The notes below the pieces were generated by a model. It ran no database searches. It was given only the letters and a program-made list of their open reading frames with translations, and was not told the origin of the DNA. A DNA stretch of 17,725 nt from CAIMMJ01 sp037131955 (GTDB lineage Bacteria; Bacteroidota; Bacteroidia; UBA4408). A program made the position numbers and the translations under genes. Numbering within the stretch: position 1 is the stretch's first letter; every line of letters begins with the position of its first letter. The stretch spans positions 1-17,725 of the forward strand of contig JBAXQC010000055.1 in NCBI GenBank assembly GCA_037131955.1. The letters run 5' to 3'. Positions 7,237 to 17,500 of this stretch are shown one piece after another.

Positions 7237-8796
7237 ATGGAACAACAATTTTTAGAAGAAATTACAAAAGGATATACATTTAAATCAGACTTTATTCTTT
7301 TGGGTGGGGCTGTGCTTGATGGAAAAATTGTAGAAGGTGCTCAAGTTAAAGCTCCTTTAAAAATGTTTAACAGACATGGATTAATTGCAGGAGCTACAGG
7401 AACAGGAAAAACTAAAACCTTGCAAAAATTAGCTGAATCGCTTTCAGAAAAAGGTGTAAGTGTTTTAATGATGGACATGAAAGGAGATGTAAGTGGCATA
7501 TCAAAATCAGGAGTAGAAAATCCAAAGTTAGTAGAGCGTTCTAATAGTTTAAATTACCAATGGAAAGCAAAAGGTTTTCCTGTAGAGTTTTTAAACATTA
7601 CAGAAGGGAATGGAGTACGACTAAGAGCAACGGTAACAGAATTTGGCCCGGTGCTTTTTTCTAAAATTCTGGAACTAAACGACACACAAAGTGGAGTTGT
7701 TGCTTTGGTTTTTAAATACTGCGACGACCATAAAATTCCATTGATAGATTTAAAAGACTTTAAAAAAACACTGCAATATTTAACCAACCAAGGTAAAGCC
7801 GAAATAGAAAAAGAATACGGAAGAATAAGCACTGCAAGCACCTCTACCATCATCAGAAAAATTATTGAAATTGAAACACAAGGAGCAGAAAAGTTTTTTG
7901 GTGAACTAAGTTTTGATGTTGAAGATTTGTGCAGAATAGACGAAAACGGAAACGGCTACATTAATATTTTGAGGTTGACAGATTTGCAAGATAAACCCAA
8001 ATTGTTTTCTACGTTTATGCTGCAATTGTTAGCAGAAATATATGCCACCTTCCCAGAAGAAGGCGACATGGACCAGCCTAAATTGGTAGTTTTTATTGAC
8101 GAGGCACATCTAATTTTTGACGAAGCTTCTAAAGCACTTTTGCAACAATTAGAAACCATTATTAAACTTATCCGCTCCAAAGGAATTGGAATATTTTTTT
8201 GCACCCAATTGCCAACTGACATTCCTGCCAATATTCTGGGACAATTAGGTATGAAAATACAACATGCCCTTAGAGCTTTTACTGCACAAGACCGCAAAGC
8301 GATTAAACTTACTGCCCAAAATTATCCAGAAACTGACTTTTATAAAACAGAAGATGTACTAACGTCATTAGGCATTGGCGAAGCATTGATAACCACACTC
8401 AACGAAAAAGGAAATCCTACTCCCCTAGCCCATTGCATATTGTTGCCACCCAGCTCCCGTATGGATACCATAAGCGATGAAGAGCTAAACGAATTGATAG
8501 AAAAATCTCAGCTAGTAAAAAAATATTTTAATAGAATTGAAGGAGAAAGTGCTTACGAAATATTAAACAATAAAATAGAAGGCAAAATAGAAGAACAAGA
8601 AAAAATAAGTTCAACAACACAGCAACAAGCTAGTGCCTCAATACAAAGCAACACCAGGGCCGAAAAATCGGTGATTGAACAAGCTGCGGCCAACCCATTG
8701 GTGAGAACTATTGCCAAAGAACTTACACGAGGATTGTTAGGTGCATTAGGTTTGGGCACAACCAGGAGGACAACTAGAAAAGGAGGTTGGTTTTAA
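7237..8796 (+). CDS. HerA-like ATPase of the DUF853/YjgR family
   Basis: A 519-residue cytoplasmic P-loop ATPase. Family-typical N-terminal sequence (LGGAVLDGKIVEGAQV, MFNRHGLIAGATGTGKT) carries Walker A GATGTGKT at 52-59. MMDMKGDVSG follows at 78-87, a conserved strand in HerA-type proteins. Walker B is LVVFIDEAH at 283-291, and IFFCTQLPTDIP at 319-330 contains the sensor glutamine. RAFTAQDRKAI at about 346-356 is a probable arginine-finger region. The C-terminus is a charged, Q-rich linker (about 440-480) and then ANPLVRTIAKELTRGLLGALG, typical of this family. Length matches E. coli YjgR (about 500). The family is related to the archaeal hexameric HerA DNA translocase, but its cellular role is not established. 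It lacks the neighbouring nuclease (NurA, SIR2 or DUF4297) expected of HerA-based defence systems. The gene follows the permease by 34 bp and faces rnr with 13 bp between stops. Confidence 0.93.
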   Translation: MEQQFLEEITKGYTFKSDFILLGGAVLDGKIVEGAQVKAPLKMFNRHGLIAGATGTGKTKTLQKLAESLSEKGVSVLMMDMKGDVSGISKSGVENPKLVERSNSLNYQWKAKGFPVEFLNITEGNGVRLRATVTEFGPVLFSKILELNDTQSGVVALVFKYCDDHKIPLIDLKDFKKTLQYLTNQGKAEIEKEYGRISTASTSTIIRKIIEIETQGAEKFFGELSFDVEDLCRIDENGNGYINILRLTDLQDKPKLFSTFMLQLLAEIYATFPEEGDMDQPKLVVFIDEAHLIFDEASKALLQQLETIIKLIRSKGIGIFFCTQLPTDIPANILGQLGMKIQHALRAFTAQDRKAIKLTAQNYPETDFYKTEDVLTSLGIGEALITTLNEKGNPTPLAHCILLPPSSRMDTISDEELNELIEKSQLVKKYFNRIEGESAYEILNNKIEGKIEEQEKISSTTQQQASASIQSNTRAEKSVIEQAAANPLVRTIAKELTRGLLGALGLGTTRRTTRKGGWF

Positions 8797-8809
8797 AAAT
8801 ATTATTTGT

Positions 8810-11035
8810 TTACAAAATCAAGGTAAAATCCAACTGTTTTTTGGCAATATCAGCTTTTTTTACTTTAACATAAACTTCGTCTCCCATTCTTATTACTCGT
8901 TTTGTTCGTTTGCCCCTTACGCAATAATTTTCTGCGTCCAATTCAAAAAAGTCAGCAGCAATGTCTCTCAATCTTATTAATCCTTCGCAAAGATTTTCTT
9001 CTATTTCGGCAAATATTCCATATTCTGTTACACCCGAAACTACTGCTTTAAAAATTTGTGTGGTTTTGTCGGACATAAACTCTACCTGCTTGTATTTTAT
9101 ACTTGCTCTTTCGGCTTCCGAAGCTACTTTTTCTTGGTCGGAAGCATGTTTGCACTGCATTTCTAACAACTTTACATCCGGAAAAACTTTTTTCTTTTTC
9201 ATGTTTTCCTCTACAGACTTTATGTCTTTGGATTCTTTTTTTCCTGAATTCAAATAATCGTTGAGCAACCTATGTACCATCATATCTGGGTACCTTCGAA
9301 TAGGCGAAGTAAAATGAGAATAATAGTCAAATGAAAGTCCGTAATGGCCTATATTGTTGGTGCTGTAAACGGCTTTTGCCATTGTTCTTACCGCCAATTG
9401 CGAAATCATGTTTTCTTCCTTTTTTCCGTGGGCTTCCGTTAGCATTTGATTCAATGATTTTGCTATTTCTATTTTACCTTCCGTTTTAATGGAATAGCCT
9501 AATTTTTTTACAAATCCTGCAAACTGATTTAGCTTTTCCTCGTTGGGAGAATCATGAATTCTATATACAAAAGGCAAAGCAGAATCAATCGATTCTTTAC
9601 CTCTTTTTTTTGTATGGTCGGGATTTATTCCCACCATCTCTGCCACTTTCTTATTGGCCAACAACATAAAATCTTCAATTAGCTTATTGGAATCTTTTGC
9701 CTCTTTAAAAAATACAGAAATGGGTTTGCCTTTTTTATCTAACTTAAATTTCACTTCTTTTTTCTCGAACGAAATAGCGCCTCTCTTAAATCTCACAGCC
9801 CTCATCTTTTTTGCTAAATCATCCAACAACATCAATTCGCTGCACAACTCACCTTTCTGGTTTTCAAGAATTTCTTGTGCCTCTTCATAAGTAAAACGTT
9901 TGATGGAATGAATAATAGTTCTGCCAAACCATTGTTCTAAAATTTCGGCATCGTTGTTTAGCACGAATACTGCCGAAAAGCAAAGTTTGTCTTCGTTTGG
10001 CCTTAGTGAGCAAAGCACATTGGATAATTTTTCGGGCAGCATGGGAACAGTTCTATCTACCAAATAAACAGAAGTAGCTCTGCGTAATGCTTCCTTTTCT
10101 AATGAAGTGTTTGGCAAAACATAGTGTGTTACATCAGCTATGTGCACACCAATTTCGTACGTATTCTCGTTTATCCATTTAACAGATAAAGCATCGTCAA
10201 AATCTTTGGCATCTACAGGGTCAATAGTAAACGTGGTTACTTCTCTAAAATCTCTTCTTTTTTTAATTTCGTCGGCACTAATTTCCGTAGAAATTTTTTC
10301 GGCCTCTTTCACCACTTCAATGGGAAATTCAGATGTAAGGCCATATTCCTGCATAATTGCATGAATTTCGGTTTCGTGCTCGCCCGGCATTCCCAAAATC
10401 TTTGTAATTTTTCCGATAGGAGCTTCGCCTTTGTTGTTCCAATCTGTAATTTTTATCACACCTTTTATTCCATTTTCTAGCTGAACTTTATTGTTAGGTT
10501 CAATAAAAAAATCGTAAGGAATTTTATTGTTATCCGGCGTAAAAAACCAAACGTTTCTATACTGTTTAATTGTACCAACAAATTCTTCTCTTGCCCTTTC
10601 AACTATTTCTAAAATCTTACCTTCAGATTGTCTATCTCCTCTATTTCTGGTGATAACAATTTTTACCGTATCTCCGGCCAAAGCTCCTAAAGTATGTTCA
10701 GCATTAATCAACACATCCTGTTCTAATCCTTCTACATTTATATAGGCCGTTCCATTTGCCGACATGTCTACTTTACCTAGTAAATAATCGGCATCGTTTA
10801 AGTGATAGGTATAGACACCCGGTTTAATTTCATCAATTACTTTTTGCTCCACCAAAGTATCCAAAAGTTTTTCTAAACTAAGTTTAAGCAACGTTTCTTC
10901 TTTTGCTTTTAACTGTAGTTTTTTTGTAAGCATTTGATATGTAAAAACCTTACCAGGTTGGTTTTTAAAAACTTCGACAATTTCGTAGGCAGAAATTTTT
11001 TTTGAAGGTTGCTTGGGGTTTCTATTTGTTGGCAT
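8810..11035 (-). CDS. rnr: Ribonuclease R (RNB-family 3'-5' exoribonuclease)
   Basis: A 741-residue cytoplasmic exoribonuclease that degrades structured RNA from the 3' end. Domains in order: an N-terminal winged-helix domain at about 15-78 (AYEIVEVF ... KPGVYTYHL), cold-shock/OB domains at about 83-250 (GKVDMSANGTAYINVE, EFVGTIKQYRNVWFF), the RNB catalytic domain from about 258 to 600, and a C-terminal S1 domain at about 655-741 (FKAVVSGVTEYGIFAEIEE). The Mg-binding aspartates are in IDPVDAKDFDDAL (D272, D278, D280, D281). Other RNB signatures present are YEIGVHIADVTHYV, RRATSVYLVDRTVPMLP, and HFTSPIRRYPDMMVHRLL near the 3'-end site. It is slightly shorter than E. coli RNase R (813 aa), mainly because it lacks the long basic tail; this is normal in Bacteroidota. 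The hairpin at 11101-11135 separates it from the upstream T9SS gene, so it needs its own promoter within 11036-11100; none is clear. Confidence 0.97.
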   Translation of the reverse strand: MPTNRNPKQPSKKISAYEIVEVFKNQPGKVFTYQMLTKKLQLKAKEETLLKLSLEKLLDTLVEQKVIDEIKPGVYTYHLNDADYLLGKVDMSANGTAYINVEGLEQDVLINAEHTLGALAGDTVKIVITRNRGDRQSEGKILEIVERAREEFVGTIKQYRNVWFFTPDNNKIPYDFFIEPNNKVQLENGIKGVIKITDWNNKGEAPIGKITKILGMPGEHETEIHAIMQEYGLTSEFPIEVVKEAEKISTEISADEIKKRRDFREVTTFTIDPVDAKDFDDALSVKWINENTYEIGVHIADVTHYVLPNTSLEKEALRRATSVYLVDRTVPMLPEKLSNVLCSLRPNEDKLCFSAVFVLNNDAEILEQWFGRTIIHSIKRFTYEEAQEILENQKGELCSELMLLDDLAKKMRAVRFKRGAISFEKKEVKFKLDKKGKPISVFFKEAKDSNKLIEDFMLLANKKVAEMVGINPDHTKKRGKESIDSALPFVYRIHDSPNEEKLNQFAGFVKKLGYSIKTEGKIEIAKSLNQMLTEAHGKKEENMISQLAVRTMAKAVYSTNNIGHYGLSFDYYSHFTSPIRRYPDMMVHRLLNDYLNSGKKESKDIKSVEENMKKKKVFPDVKLLEMQCKHASDQEKVASEAERASIKYKQVEFMSDKTTQIFKAVVSGVTEYGIFAEIEENLCEGLIRLRDIAADFFELDAENYCVRGKRTKRVIRMGDEVYVKVKKADIAKKQLDFTLIL

Positions 11036-11100
11036 TTATAAATCGAATTAATTTTTCTCTAAGGTAATTATTTATTCATCACGAGTAAATTGTAAAAAAC

Positions 11101-11135
11101 AAAAAAGCCGACTAAAAATATTAATCGGCTTTTTT
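11101..11135 (-). terminator. Rho-independent terminator (symmetrical hairpin)
   Basis: AAAAAAGCCGA at 11101-11111 is perfectly complementary to TCGGCTTTTTT at 11125-11135, with a 13-base loop in which part of the stem continues with one mismatch. Read on the minus strand it is a GC-core stem followed by a T run, 17 bp beyond the stop of the T9SS protein gene at 11153. It would work in both directions because of the A/T symmetry, but only the minus-strand gene ends here. Confidence 0.9.
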
Positions 11136-11152
11136 GCAAAAAATTTTATTGA

Positions 11153-14100
11153 TTAATGTTGAACAATGATTTTTTGTTGTAGTACTGAGCCTCCAAAGTT
11201 CAATTGAATCATATAGATACCATTGCTTAAGTCATCCGCAAAAATCACTTTTGAGTTTTCGCCTCTAGAAAAATGATAGTCGTTTCGTTTAACAAGATTT
11301 CCTAGCAAGTCAAAAACTTTTACTTCGCCAGCCTGAGAACCGTTTGCATTAAATTCTAATCTAAACTGCCCACTGTTTGGATTTGGATAAACCATTAACC
11401 TTTCGGCATAGATTTCATTTTGTCTTATTCCTGCATTAATGGGTAACTCACCAGTAAAAATTTGATTGCTACCTATGTTTGAATTTGTCTTTCTTCGTTG
11501 TGCCAAAACAGAGGCAACCATATTGGTAGCTTCGCATGTATATCCCTCTGGGAAAACCATGTTTACCTTGTAATATAATGTATCAGAATTAGGAGATAAG
11601 TCTGTAAATGTATTTAATGTGGATGATTGTGCAATTGTTTGTATAACTTCGTTAGATATTCCACCAATTGCATTTGTGCTCCTTACTACTTGATAAGAGT
11701 TAAATTGTACGCCTTCATAATTGTTCCAAAGCAAATTAATTGTATTGTTTAAACCTTGACTTACAGAGAGGTGAATAGTTTTATGAATACTACCTGGCAA
11801 AGACCAACTTCCACACGTATCTTTTACCGCCATTCTGTATCGATAAGCTCTTGCTTGTGGGTTTATACCTACTCCCACATCTACATATTCGCTTAAACTA
11901 GAATAAGGAACTTCTGCAATTAATTCAAATACATTTTGAATGTTTGTTTCTCGGTAAATAAAATAACTTTCAATTGTTTGAGTTATTGGTTTTTGCCACG
12001 TAATTACATTTTTATTCCAGTACTGAGCAGTTGTGTCAACAGTTATTGCACACATTTCAGGTGGACTAAGAAAAGAAGCGTTTAAGCCAAAAACAGTTGA
12101 ATTTGATTGACATCCATTTAGCCCAGTACCTTTAACTGAATAAAAGCCAGAAGTTGAAGCAGTAATTGTTTGACCAGTACCAAAGCTGGAATTATTTAAT
12201 TCCCAAATATAACTCAAAAAGCCTGGCGAAGCTTGCAAGTCTATACTTCCTTGACCAAAGCAAAACGGAACAGTGCCTATTTGTGTAATTGTAGGTGCTG
12301 GAGGTAGTGCATTAAATGTTACTTCTATTGGTAATGATGTTTGAGGACAACCTGTTTGAGAAAAGACAGTCACAGAATAAACACCCGATTGGTTGGGATA
12401 AAAGTTATTATTTGGTTGACCACTAATTGGCAATCCATTTAAATTCCATTGGTAGAGAGGACTTATTGCATCGGTTGATACTGTCAACAAAACTGAATCT
12501 CCAAGACATGCTATTATAGGTCCTGTTTGATTTATAATTGCGGTATGGTTGCAACCATTACTTGTAGTAATCCAATTAGGCTTTACTAAGGTATCTAAAC
12601 AACCTGTAAGTATATTTTGTGCAATTAAACTAACACTATATGTACCATTAAATAAATATTGATGATTTACTGAAACTGAATTAGAGTTAATTGTGTTTCC
12701 ATCTCCAAAATCCCAGATGAAATTATAGTTACTTATACTTGGAGTATTGTTGGTAAATGTTACATTAAAAGGTGGAGTATTAAATATATTAATTGAAGAA
12801 AACTCTAAACCAAAATTAGTAGGACCAACCGAAACCAAAACCTGGTCAGAAGCCGAACAACTTCCATCGCTAATATTTACAGTATAAGTTGTTTGACTAG
12901 TGGGGCTTGCAGTAGGATTTGCAATAAATGCATTAGACAAACTTTGCGCTGGAGACCAATTGTATGTTAGATTAAGAGTACTATTACTTGTTACATTTAG
13001 CTGAGCGGGATCACCACAACTTACATTTATATCATTTCCGGCACTTGCAGTTAAATTATAAACCATTATTGAATCAACCGAAAATGCAGGGCAATTTCCA
13101 TTGTTGGAAACAGTATATGTAATATTTGAATACCCCAATGAATTAGTAGGATAGAAATAACCATTAATTACGCCTTGTCCTGAGTAAACTCCTCCAAGAG
13201 GCAATCCACCCGTAAGAAGCAAACTATCTGAACCAAAGCAAATGCTTGAAAATGGGATATCTAAACTTGAAACTGGTGTTTGAAGCACTGAAACTGTTTG
13301 AGTTGCTTGCGCTGCGCAATTGTTTATATTTGTTACTGTATAGGTAATTGGAAAAATGCCAAAGCCCGAAAGTAATGGATTAAACGAACCTTGTGCCGAC
13401 ACCCCAAGTCCACTAAAAACGCCACCGGCAGGGCTTACAAAACCAGTTAAATCTACACTATTTAAGCCGTAGCATATTGGTGTTACCACCTGAAAATTAA
13501 CAGCAGGGAGTGAGTTAACATTTATATCAGCTGTAGTTGAAAATTCACAACCGGCAGAATTGGTGTAAGAATAGGTAATTGAATTTATTCCAACTGTGTT
13601 GGGATAAAAGAACCCACCTATAATGTTTCCACCTAAAAAATTACCTCCAGAAGGCACTCCAGATAATAAAATAGGATCAGCCCCAAAACAAATTTCATTG
13701 GGTGACAAAATTCCAAAATTTGCAGGAGGAGCAGAAATAGAGACATTTATGTTACTACTAATACTAGAACACCCAAAAGAATTAGTAGCAATTACTGAAT
13801 AACTACCTGCTGCACTCACTACAAGCGAGTCATTATTTACAGAGGCTGGTTGCCACGAATAACTCAATCCATTCTCTGAACTTGTTGCTATTAAATTGAT
13901 ACTTGAACCTTGACAAAGAGGAACATTTCCGGTTTGATTAAGAGAAAAATTTGGTAATTCATTAACTGATACTGAAATGCTTGCAGTATTTGGGCAACCG
14001 TTTGTAGGTGTAGTGTAAACTATGGTATAGCTCCCTGGACTTACCAACTGTGGATAAAAGAATCCGCCTATTGCTCCGGCACTTCCGCTGTAGGTTCCGC

Positions 14101-14539
14101 CAGAAGGAAAACTAGTGAATGGAACTCCATTTGTGTTTGAGCATAAATTGGTGTTTGCTAAGGAAATTGTTGTGGTGGGATTAATTGTAAGGGATGTTGA
14201 AAGCGGAGAAGTACTTACAACATCAGAAGATGTAACTCTTACTCTATATTCCGTTCCCGCAGCAATTGAGGATGGTAATATTCCATTTATGGTAGCAGTT
14301 GTTGTTGCTACTAAACTTCCTAAAACAGTTGGGGTAGAGAATCCGCCCAAATTGTCTGATAATTCCAAGGTAAAATTGTTACCTGCATTAAAGGGAAGTG
14401 CCACAACAACATCTACTTGAATATTTGTTCCAGAGCAATAACTGGTATTGTTAGGAGTAATGCTTACTATCTGACTAAACGATACATTTAATGTCAGAAA
14501 GCAAACAGCTAATAGTGAGAATAAATACTTTTTGTTCAT
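11153..14539 (-). CDS. Giant secreted Ig-like repeat/PKD protein with T9SS sorting domain (paralog 1)
   Basis: An 1128-residue exported protein. The signal peptide ends near FSQ (residue 23). Order: an N-terminal beta domain (about 24-122), five cysteine-bracketed Ig-like repeats at about 125-495, a sixth (C508/C561, YNWSPAQSLSNA), and a PKD domain at about 575-655 with IWDFGDGN and NHQYLFNGTYSVSL. Then come two more repeats (C678/C731 with YQWNLNGLPISG; C760/C810 with YIWELNNS). A fibronectin-like pair follows at about 825-1010, containing VITWQKPI, FIYRETN, YRYRMAVKDTCG and HKTIHLSV. The motif QRRKTNSNIG (1014-1023) precedes the type A T9SS sorting domain (about 1046-1128; MVYPNPNSGQF, LSNGIYMIQL). 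It is expected on the cell surface or released. The adhesin or structural role is inferred; no catalytic site was seen. It is 12 bp downstream of the paralogous gene and ends at a strong terminator, so the two form one transcript. Confidence 0.93.
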   Translation of the reverse strand: MNKKYLFSLLAVCFLTLNVSFSQIVSITPNNTSYCSGTNIQVDVVVALPFNAGNNFTLELSDNLGGFSTPTVLGSLVATTTATINGILPSSIAAGTEYRVRVTSSDVVSTSPLSTSLTINPTTTISLANTNLCSNTNGVPFTSFPSGGTYSGSAGAIGGFFYPQLVSPGSYTIVYTTPTNGCPNTASISVSVNELPNFSLNQTGNVPLCQGSSINLIATSSENGLSYSWQPASVNNDSLVVSAAGSYSVIATNSFGCSSISSNINVSISAPPANFGILSPNEICFGADPILLSGVPSGGNFLGGNIIGGFFYPNTVGINSITYSYTNSAGCEFSTTADINVNSLPAVNFQVVTPICYGLNSVDLTGFVSPAGGVFSGLGVSAQGSFNPLLSGFGIFPITYTVTNINNCAAQATQTVSVLQTPVSSLDIPFSSICFGSDSLLLTGGLPLGGVYSGQGVINGYFYPTNSLGYSNITYTVSNNGNCPAFSVDSIMVYNLTASAGNDINVSCGDPAQLNVTSNSTLNLTYNWSPAQSLSNAFIANPTASPTSQTTYTVNISDGSCSASDQVLVSVGPTNFGLEFSSINIFNTPPFNVTFTNNTPSISNYNFIWDFGDGNTINSNSVSVNHQYLFNGTYSVSLIAQNILTGCLDTLVKPNWITTSNGCNHTAIINQTGPIIACLGDSVLLTVSTDAISPLYQWNLNGLPISGQPNNNFYPNQSGVYSVTVFSQTGCPQTSLPIEVTFNALPPAPTITQIGTVPFCFGQGSIDLQASPGFLSYIWELNNSSFGTGQTITASTSGFYSVKGTGLNGCQSNSTVFGLNASFLSPPEMCAITVDTTAQYWNKNVITWQKPITQTIESYFIYRETNIQNVFELIAEVPYSSLSEYVDVGVGINPQARAYRYRMAVKDTCGSWSLPGSIHKTIHLSVSQGLNNTINLLWNNYEGVQFNSYQVVRSTNAIGGISNEVIQTIAQSSTLNTFTDLSPNSDTLYYKVNMVFPEGYTCEATNMVASVLAQRRKTNSNIGSNQIFTGELPINAGIRQNEIYAERLMVYPNPNSGQFRLEFNANGSQAGEVKVFDLLGNLVKRNDYHFSRGENSKVIFADDLSNGIYMIQLNFGGSVLQQKIIVQH
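13055..14152 (-). repeat. Five Ig-like repeats with paired cysteines in paralog 1
   Basis: Residues about 130-495 contain five diverged units of about 70-75 residues. Four follow the scheme C-x-G-..-L-..-P-x-G-G-x-(Y/F)-x-G-..-G-x-F-x-P-..-I-T-Y-..-C; the second instead has the Y-S-W-Q type. Opening and closing cysteines are C133/C182, C209/C257, C284/C331, C356/C408 and C434/C483, spaced 47-52 residues. At DNA level the phrase GGATAAAAGAA(C/T)CC(A/G)CCTAT recurs at 13602-13621 and 14052-14071, encoding the G-G-F-F-Y-P turn. Confidence 0.8.
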
Positions 14540-14551
14540 GGTATATTGGCT

Positions 14552-17500
14552 TTATTTAATTACAATTCGTTTGTTGTACGTTTGATTTTGAGTAATAATT
14601 TGAATGAAGTAAACTCCTTTTGCTTCTGCTTCAAGATTAACATTTACAGTTCTTGTTCCGCTAAATCCTCCTAATTCGTTCTCTTTTATTAGCTTCCCAA
14701 CGGCATCAAATATTTTAATGCCAACGTATTTTTGAAGTAATAAACTTTCCATTTGGATAGAGAAATTACCTTCATTTGGATTTGGATAAATTGAAACTTC
14801 AAACAATCCATTTTCATTGATACCTGAACCTGGCCCATTTATTTGGAAATTTGTTCCAATGTTTGAATTAGTTTTTCTTCTTTGAGCTAATATACCCCTA
14901 CCAGCTGTTGAGTTACAGTTGTAACCTTCCGGAAATTCAAATACAATTTGATAAAACAAGGAATCAATTGGAGCTGGGAAATCTGTGTAAGTATTAACAC
15001 CTATTTGTGCAGGTACAGTATTTATTAATTCCAGACTATCTGCATGAGTTCCTCTATAGATATTATACGTTCCTACAGGATATCCCTCATAAGAATTCCA
15101 AATTAATTGATTGGCATTTGCTAAACCTGCATTAACTGTTAAATGAATTGTTCTGTGATTTTCGCCAAGTGCAGTAAAGTTTCCACAACTATCTTTTAAT
15201 GAAAGTTTGTACCTGTAAGGTTGCTGCGCTGGTGTGGAGGTTGAATCTAAGATTTCACTTAAATCTAAATAATCTAAACTTCTAATTTTTTCATAAACAC
15301 CTCCCACATTTGTTTCTCTCCAAACATAAAAAGAATCTATTGTTGTTGTAATTGGTTTTTCCCAAGCAACTATGTTATTTGGTAAAATAGAATCAACTGT
15401 AACAGAACAAATGTAAGGGGCTGTTAAAAGGGAATTTGACAAGCTAAATACTTCTGAGCTTGCACTGCATCCGATAGAATTTGTTGCAGTAACTGAATAA
15501 TTTCCACCTTCACTTACAGAAATATTTTGAGTTGTTTCATTTGTTGACCACAGGTATGAATCATATCCACCCGAAGACTGAAGAATTACTGAGCCTTGTC
15601 CACAGAAATTTAACGTTCCAGCAGATGTAATTACAGGAGCAGGTGGAGCCGAACTTACAAGTACAAAAATTGGAGGAGAGGTTTTTGGACAACCTCCAAC
15701 AAAAATAGTAACTGTATAATTTCCAGAAAACTGTGGGGCAAAACTTATTGCATTTGCGCCTGTAATTGGAAGTCCATTTATGTTCCATTGATAAAAACCA
15801 TTGTCTATTGGATTACAATTAATTGTTGTTCCACTTCCTTGACAAAGAGATATAGGGCCAGTTTGAGTAATTGTGGCAACATGACTGCATAGTGGCTGAC
15901 CACTGCAATAAATCCAATTGTTTCTAATTAATGAATCTACACAACCAGTTTGATTGTTTATTGCAAACAACTTTATACTGTATATGCCATTGCTGTTGTA
16001 AAAATGTGAGACAGGAACTCCTTCGGTTTGAGTATATAATCCGCTTCCATCGCCAAAATCCCAAGTAAATGTATAATTGCTTTGGTTTGGAGTTAAATTA
16101 CTAAACAACACTGCAAACGGCGCTTGATTAAATACTTGTTGATTTTGCGTAAATGCTAAATTAAAATTAATTCCAGAAATATTTACGTTTGTTGTGTTTG
16201 TTGCGGAGCATAACCCATCACTCACTGTAACTTCAAATGAAGTATTGGTTCCTACTACAGCAACTGGATTGCTAATAGTAGCATTGTTTAAGGAAGATGC
16301 TGGTGTCCAATTGTAAGTTAATGGAAGTGTGCCTAAATAATTTGTATTGGCTTGAAGCTGAACAGGAACAGCACAGTTTACAGTAGCATCACTTACTCCA
16401 GTAACAATTAATTGATAGTTATTTACCAAGGTAGAGATTTCAATAGAGCAACCAAAGCCATCGGTATATAAATAACTTACTGTATCAATTCCTACACCTT
16501 GAATTATTGAATTGTATTGTGTTTCAACAATTCCGTTTACTTTATAAATTCCTCCAAAAGGGATACCTTGATTTAAATCAAATGCTGGAGTTCCAAAACA
16601 AATATTACCAAAATTTGATAATGTTGCTGTTGGCACATTGTTTACTTCAATCGTAAAAGTTGTATCAGATACACAACCTGTTAAATTATCTACAATAGTG
16701 TATGATAAAATGTGATTTCCTATACCAGCTGTTTGAGGGTTAAACTGTCCATTAAATAATTGACCATCCAATGTAAAGATTCCACCTACAGGACTTGCGC
16801 TTATTGAAATTGGCGAAGCATCCAAGCATATTGCAGAAACAGTATTTGTGATACTTAATGGAATTCCGCTATTAACAGTTATATTGTATGTTCCTTGAGA
16901 AGCACAACCAAATTGATTTACATAATTATATGTAATTGGATAAATACCACTAGTGCTCGGATAGAAAAGGCCATTTAAGTTATTACCCCCTAAAGAATAT
17001 GTTCCACCCGATGGCAACCCTTCGGTAAGTTGCACTGGCAAGCCAGATTGACAATATATTGGATTGTTACTTGTGAAACTAATTGTTGAATTTGGTCTTA
17101 CAGTAATATAATTTACAGCTAATCCATTACAATTTCCATCATTAAATACATAAGTTATTTGATGTAATCCAATACCAATAGTGGAGGGATCTAATATTGA
17201 ACCAGGTATTGCAATGCCATCTAAAAAATAAGTACCGCCTGAAGGAGCACCTGCATTTAAAACAATAGGTGCTTCGTTTTGACAAACATCATCAAATGAA
17301 CCCAAGGTAACATTAGGGCTTGATGTGATTTGTATAGTTATGTTTGTATTAGATGTACAACCATTAATGTCAGTATAACTGTATCCAATTAAATAATTTC
17401 CATTTATACCAACCAAGTTTGCAAAGAATAAATCGTTGAATGCACCAATTCCAGTGTAAGTTCCACCGGCAGGGTTTGCATTTAATGCAATTGGGCTTTC

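Noticed and set aside
7237..8796. HerA-like ATPase as part of an antiviral defence system
   Set aside because: The sequence fits the chromosomal DUF853/YjgR family, and the neighbours are a permease and rnr. No SIR2, DUF4297 or NurA nuclease is adjacent.
8785..8835. Possible shared terminator between the convergent ATPase and rnr genes
   Set aside because: GTTGGTTTT and AAAATCCAAC pair only imperfectly across a loop of about 30 bases, with no GC-rich stem and no proper T run.
8961..9257. Plus-strand open frames opposite rnr (also at 9654, 10140, 10527)
   Set aside because: They are antisense to conserved RNase R domains and have serine/leucine-rich composition typical of shadow frames.
11059..11066. 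TACCTTAG on the minus strand as a -7 box for rnr
   Set aside because: It misses one conserved base of TAnnTTTG and has no TTG at a proper distance upstream; too weak to call in AT-rich DNA.
14115..14420. Plus-strand 101-codon open frame
   Set aside because: It lies wholly opposite the T9SS gene, whose protein has convincing domains throughout; the antisense frame has no recognisable features.
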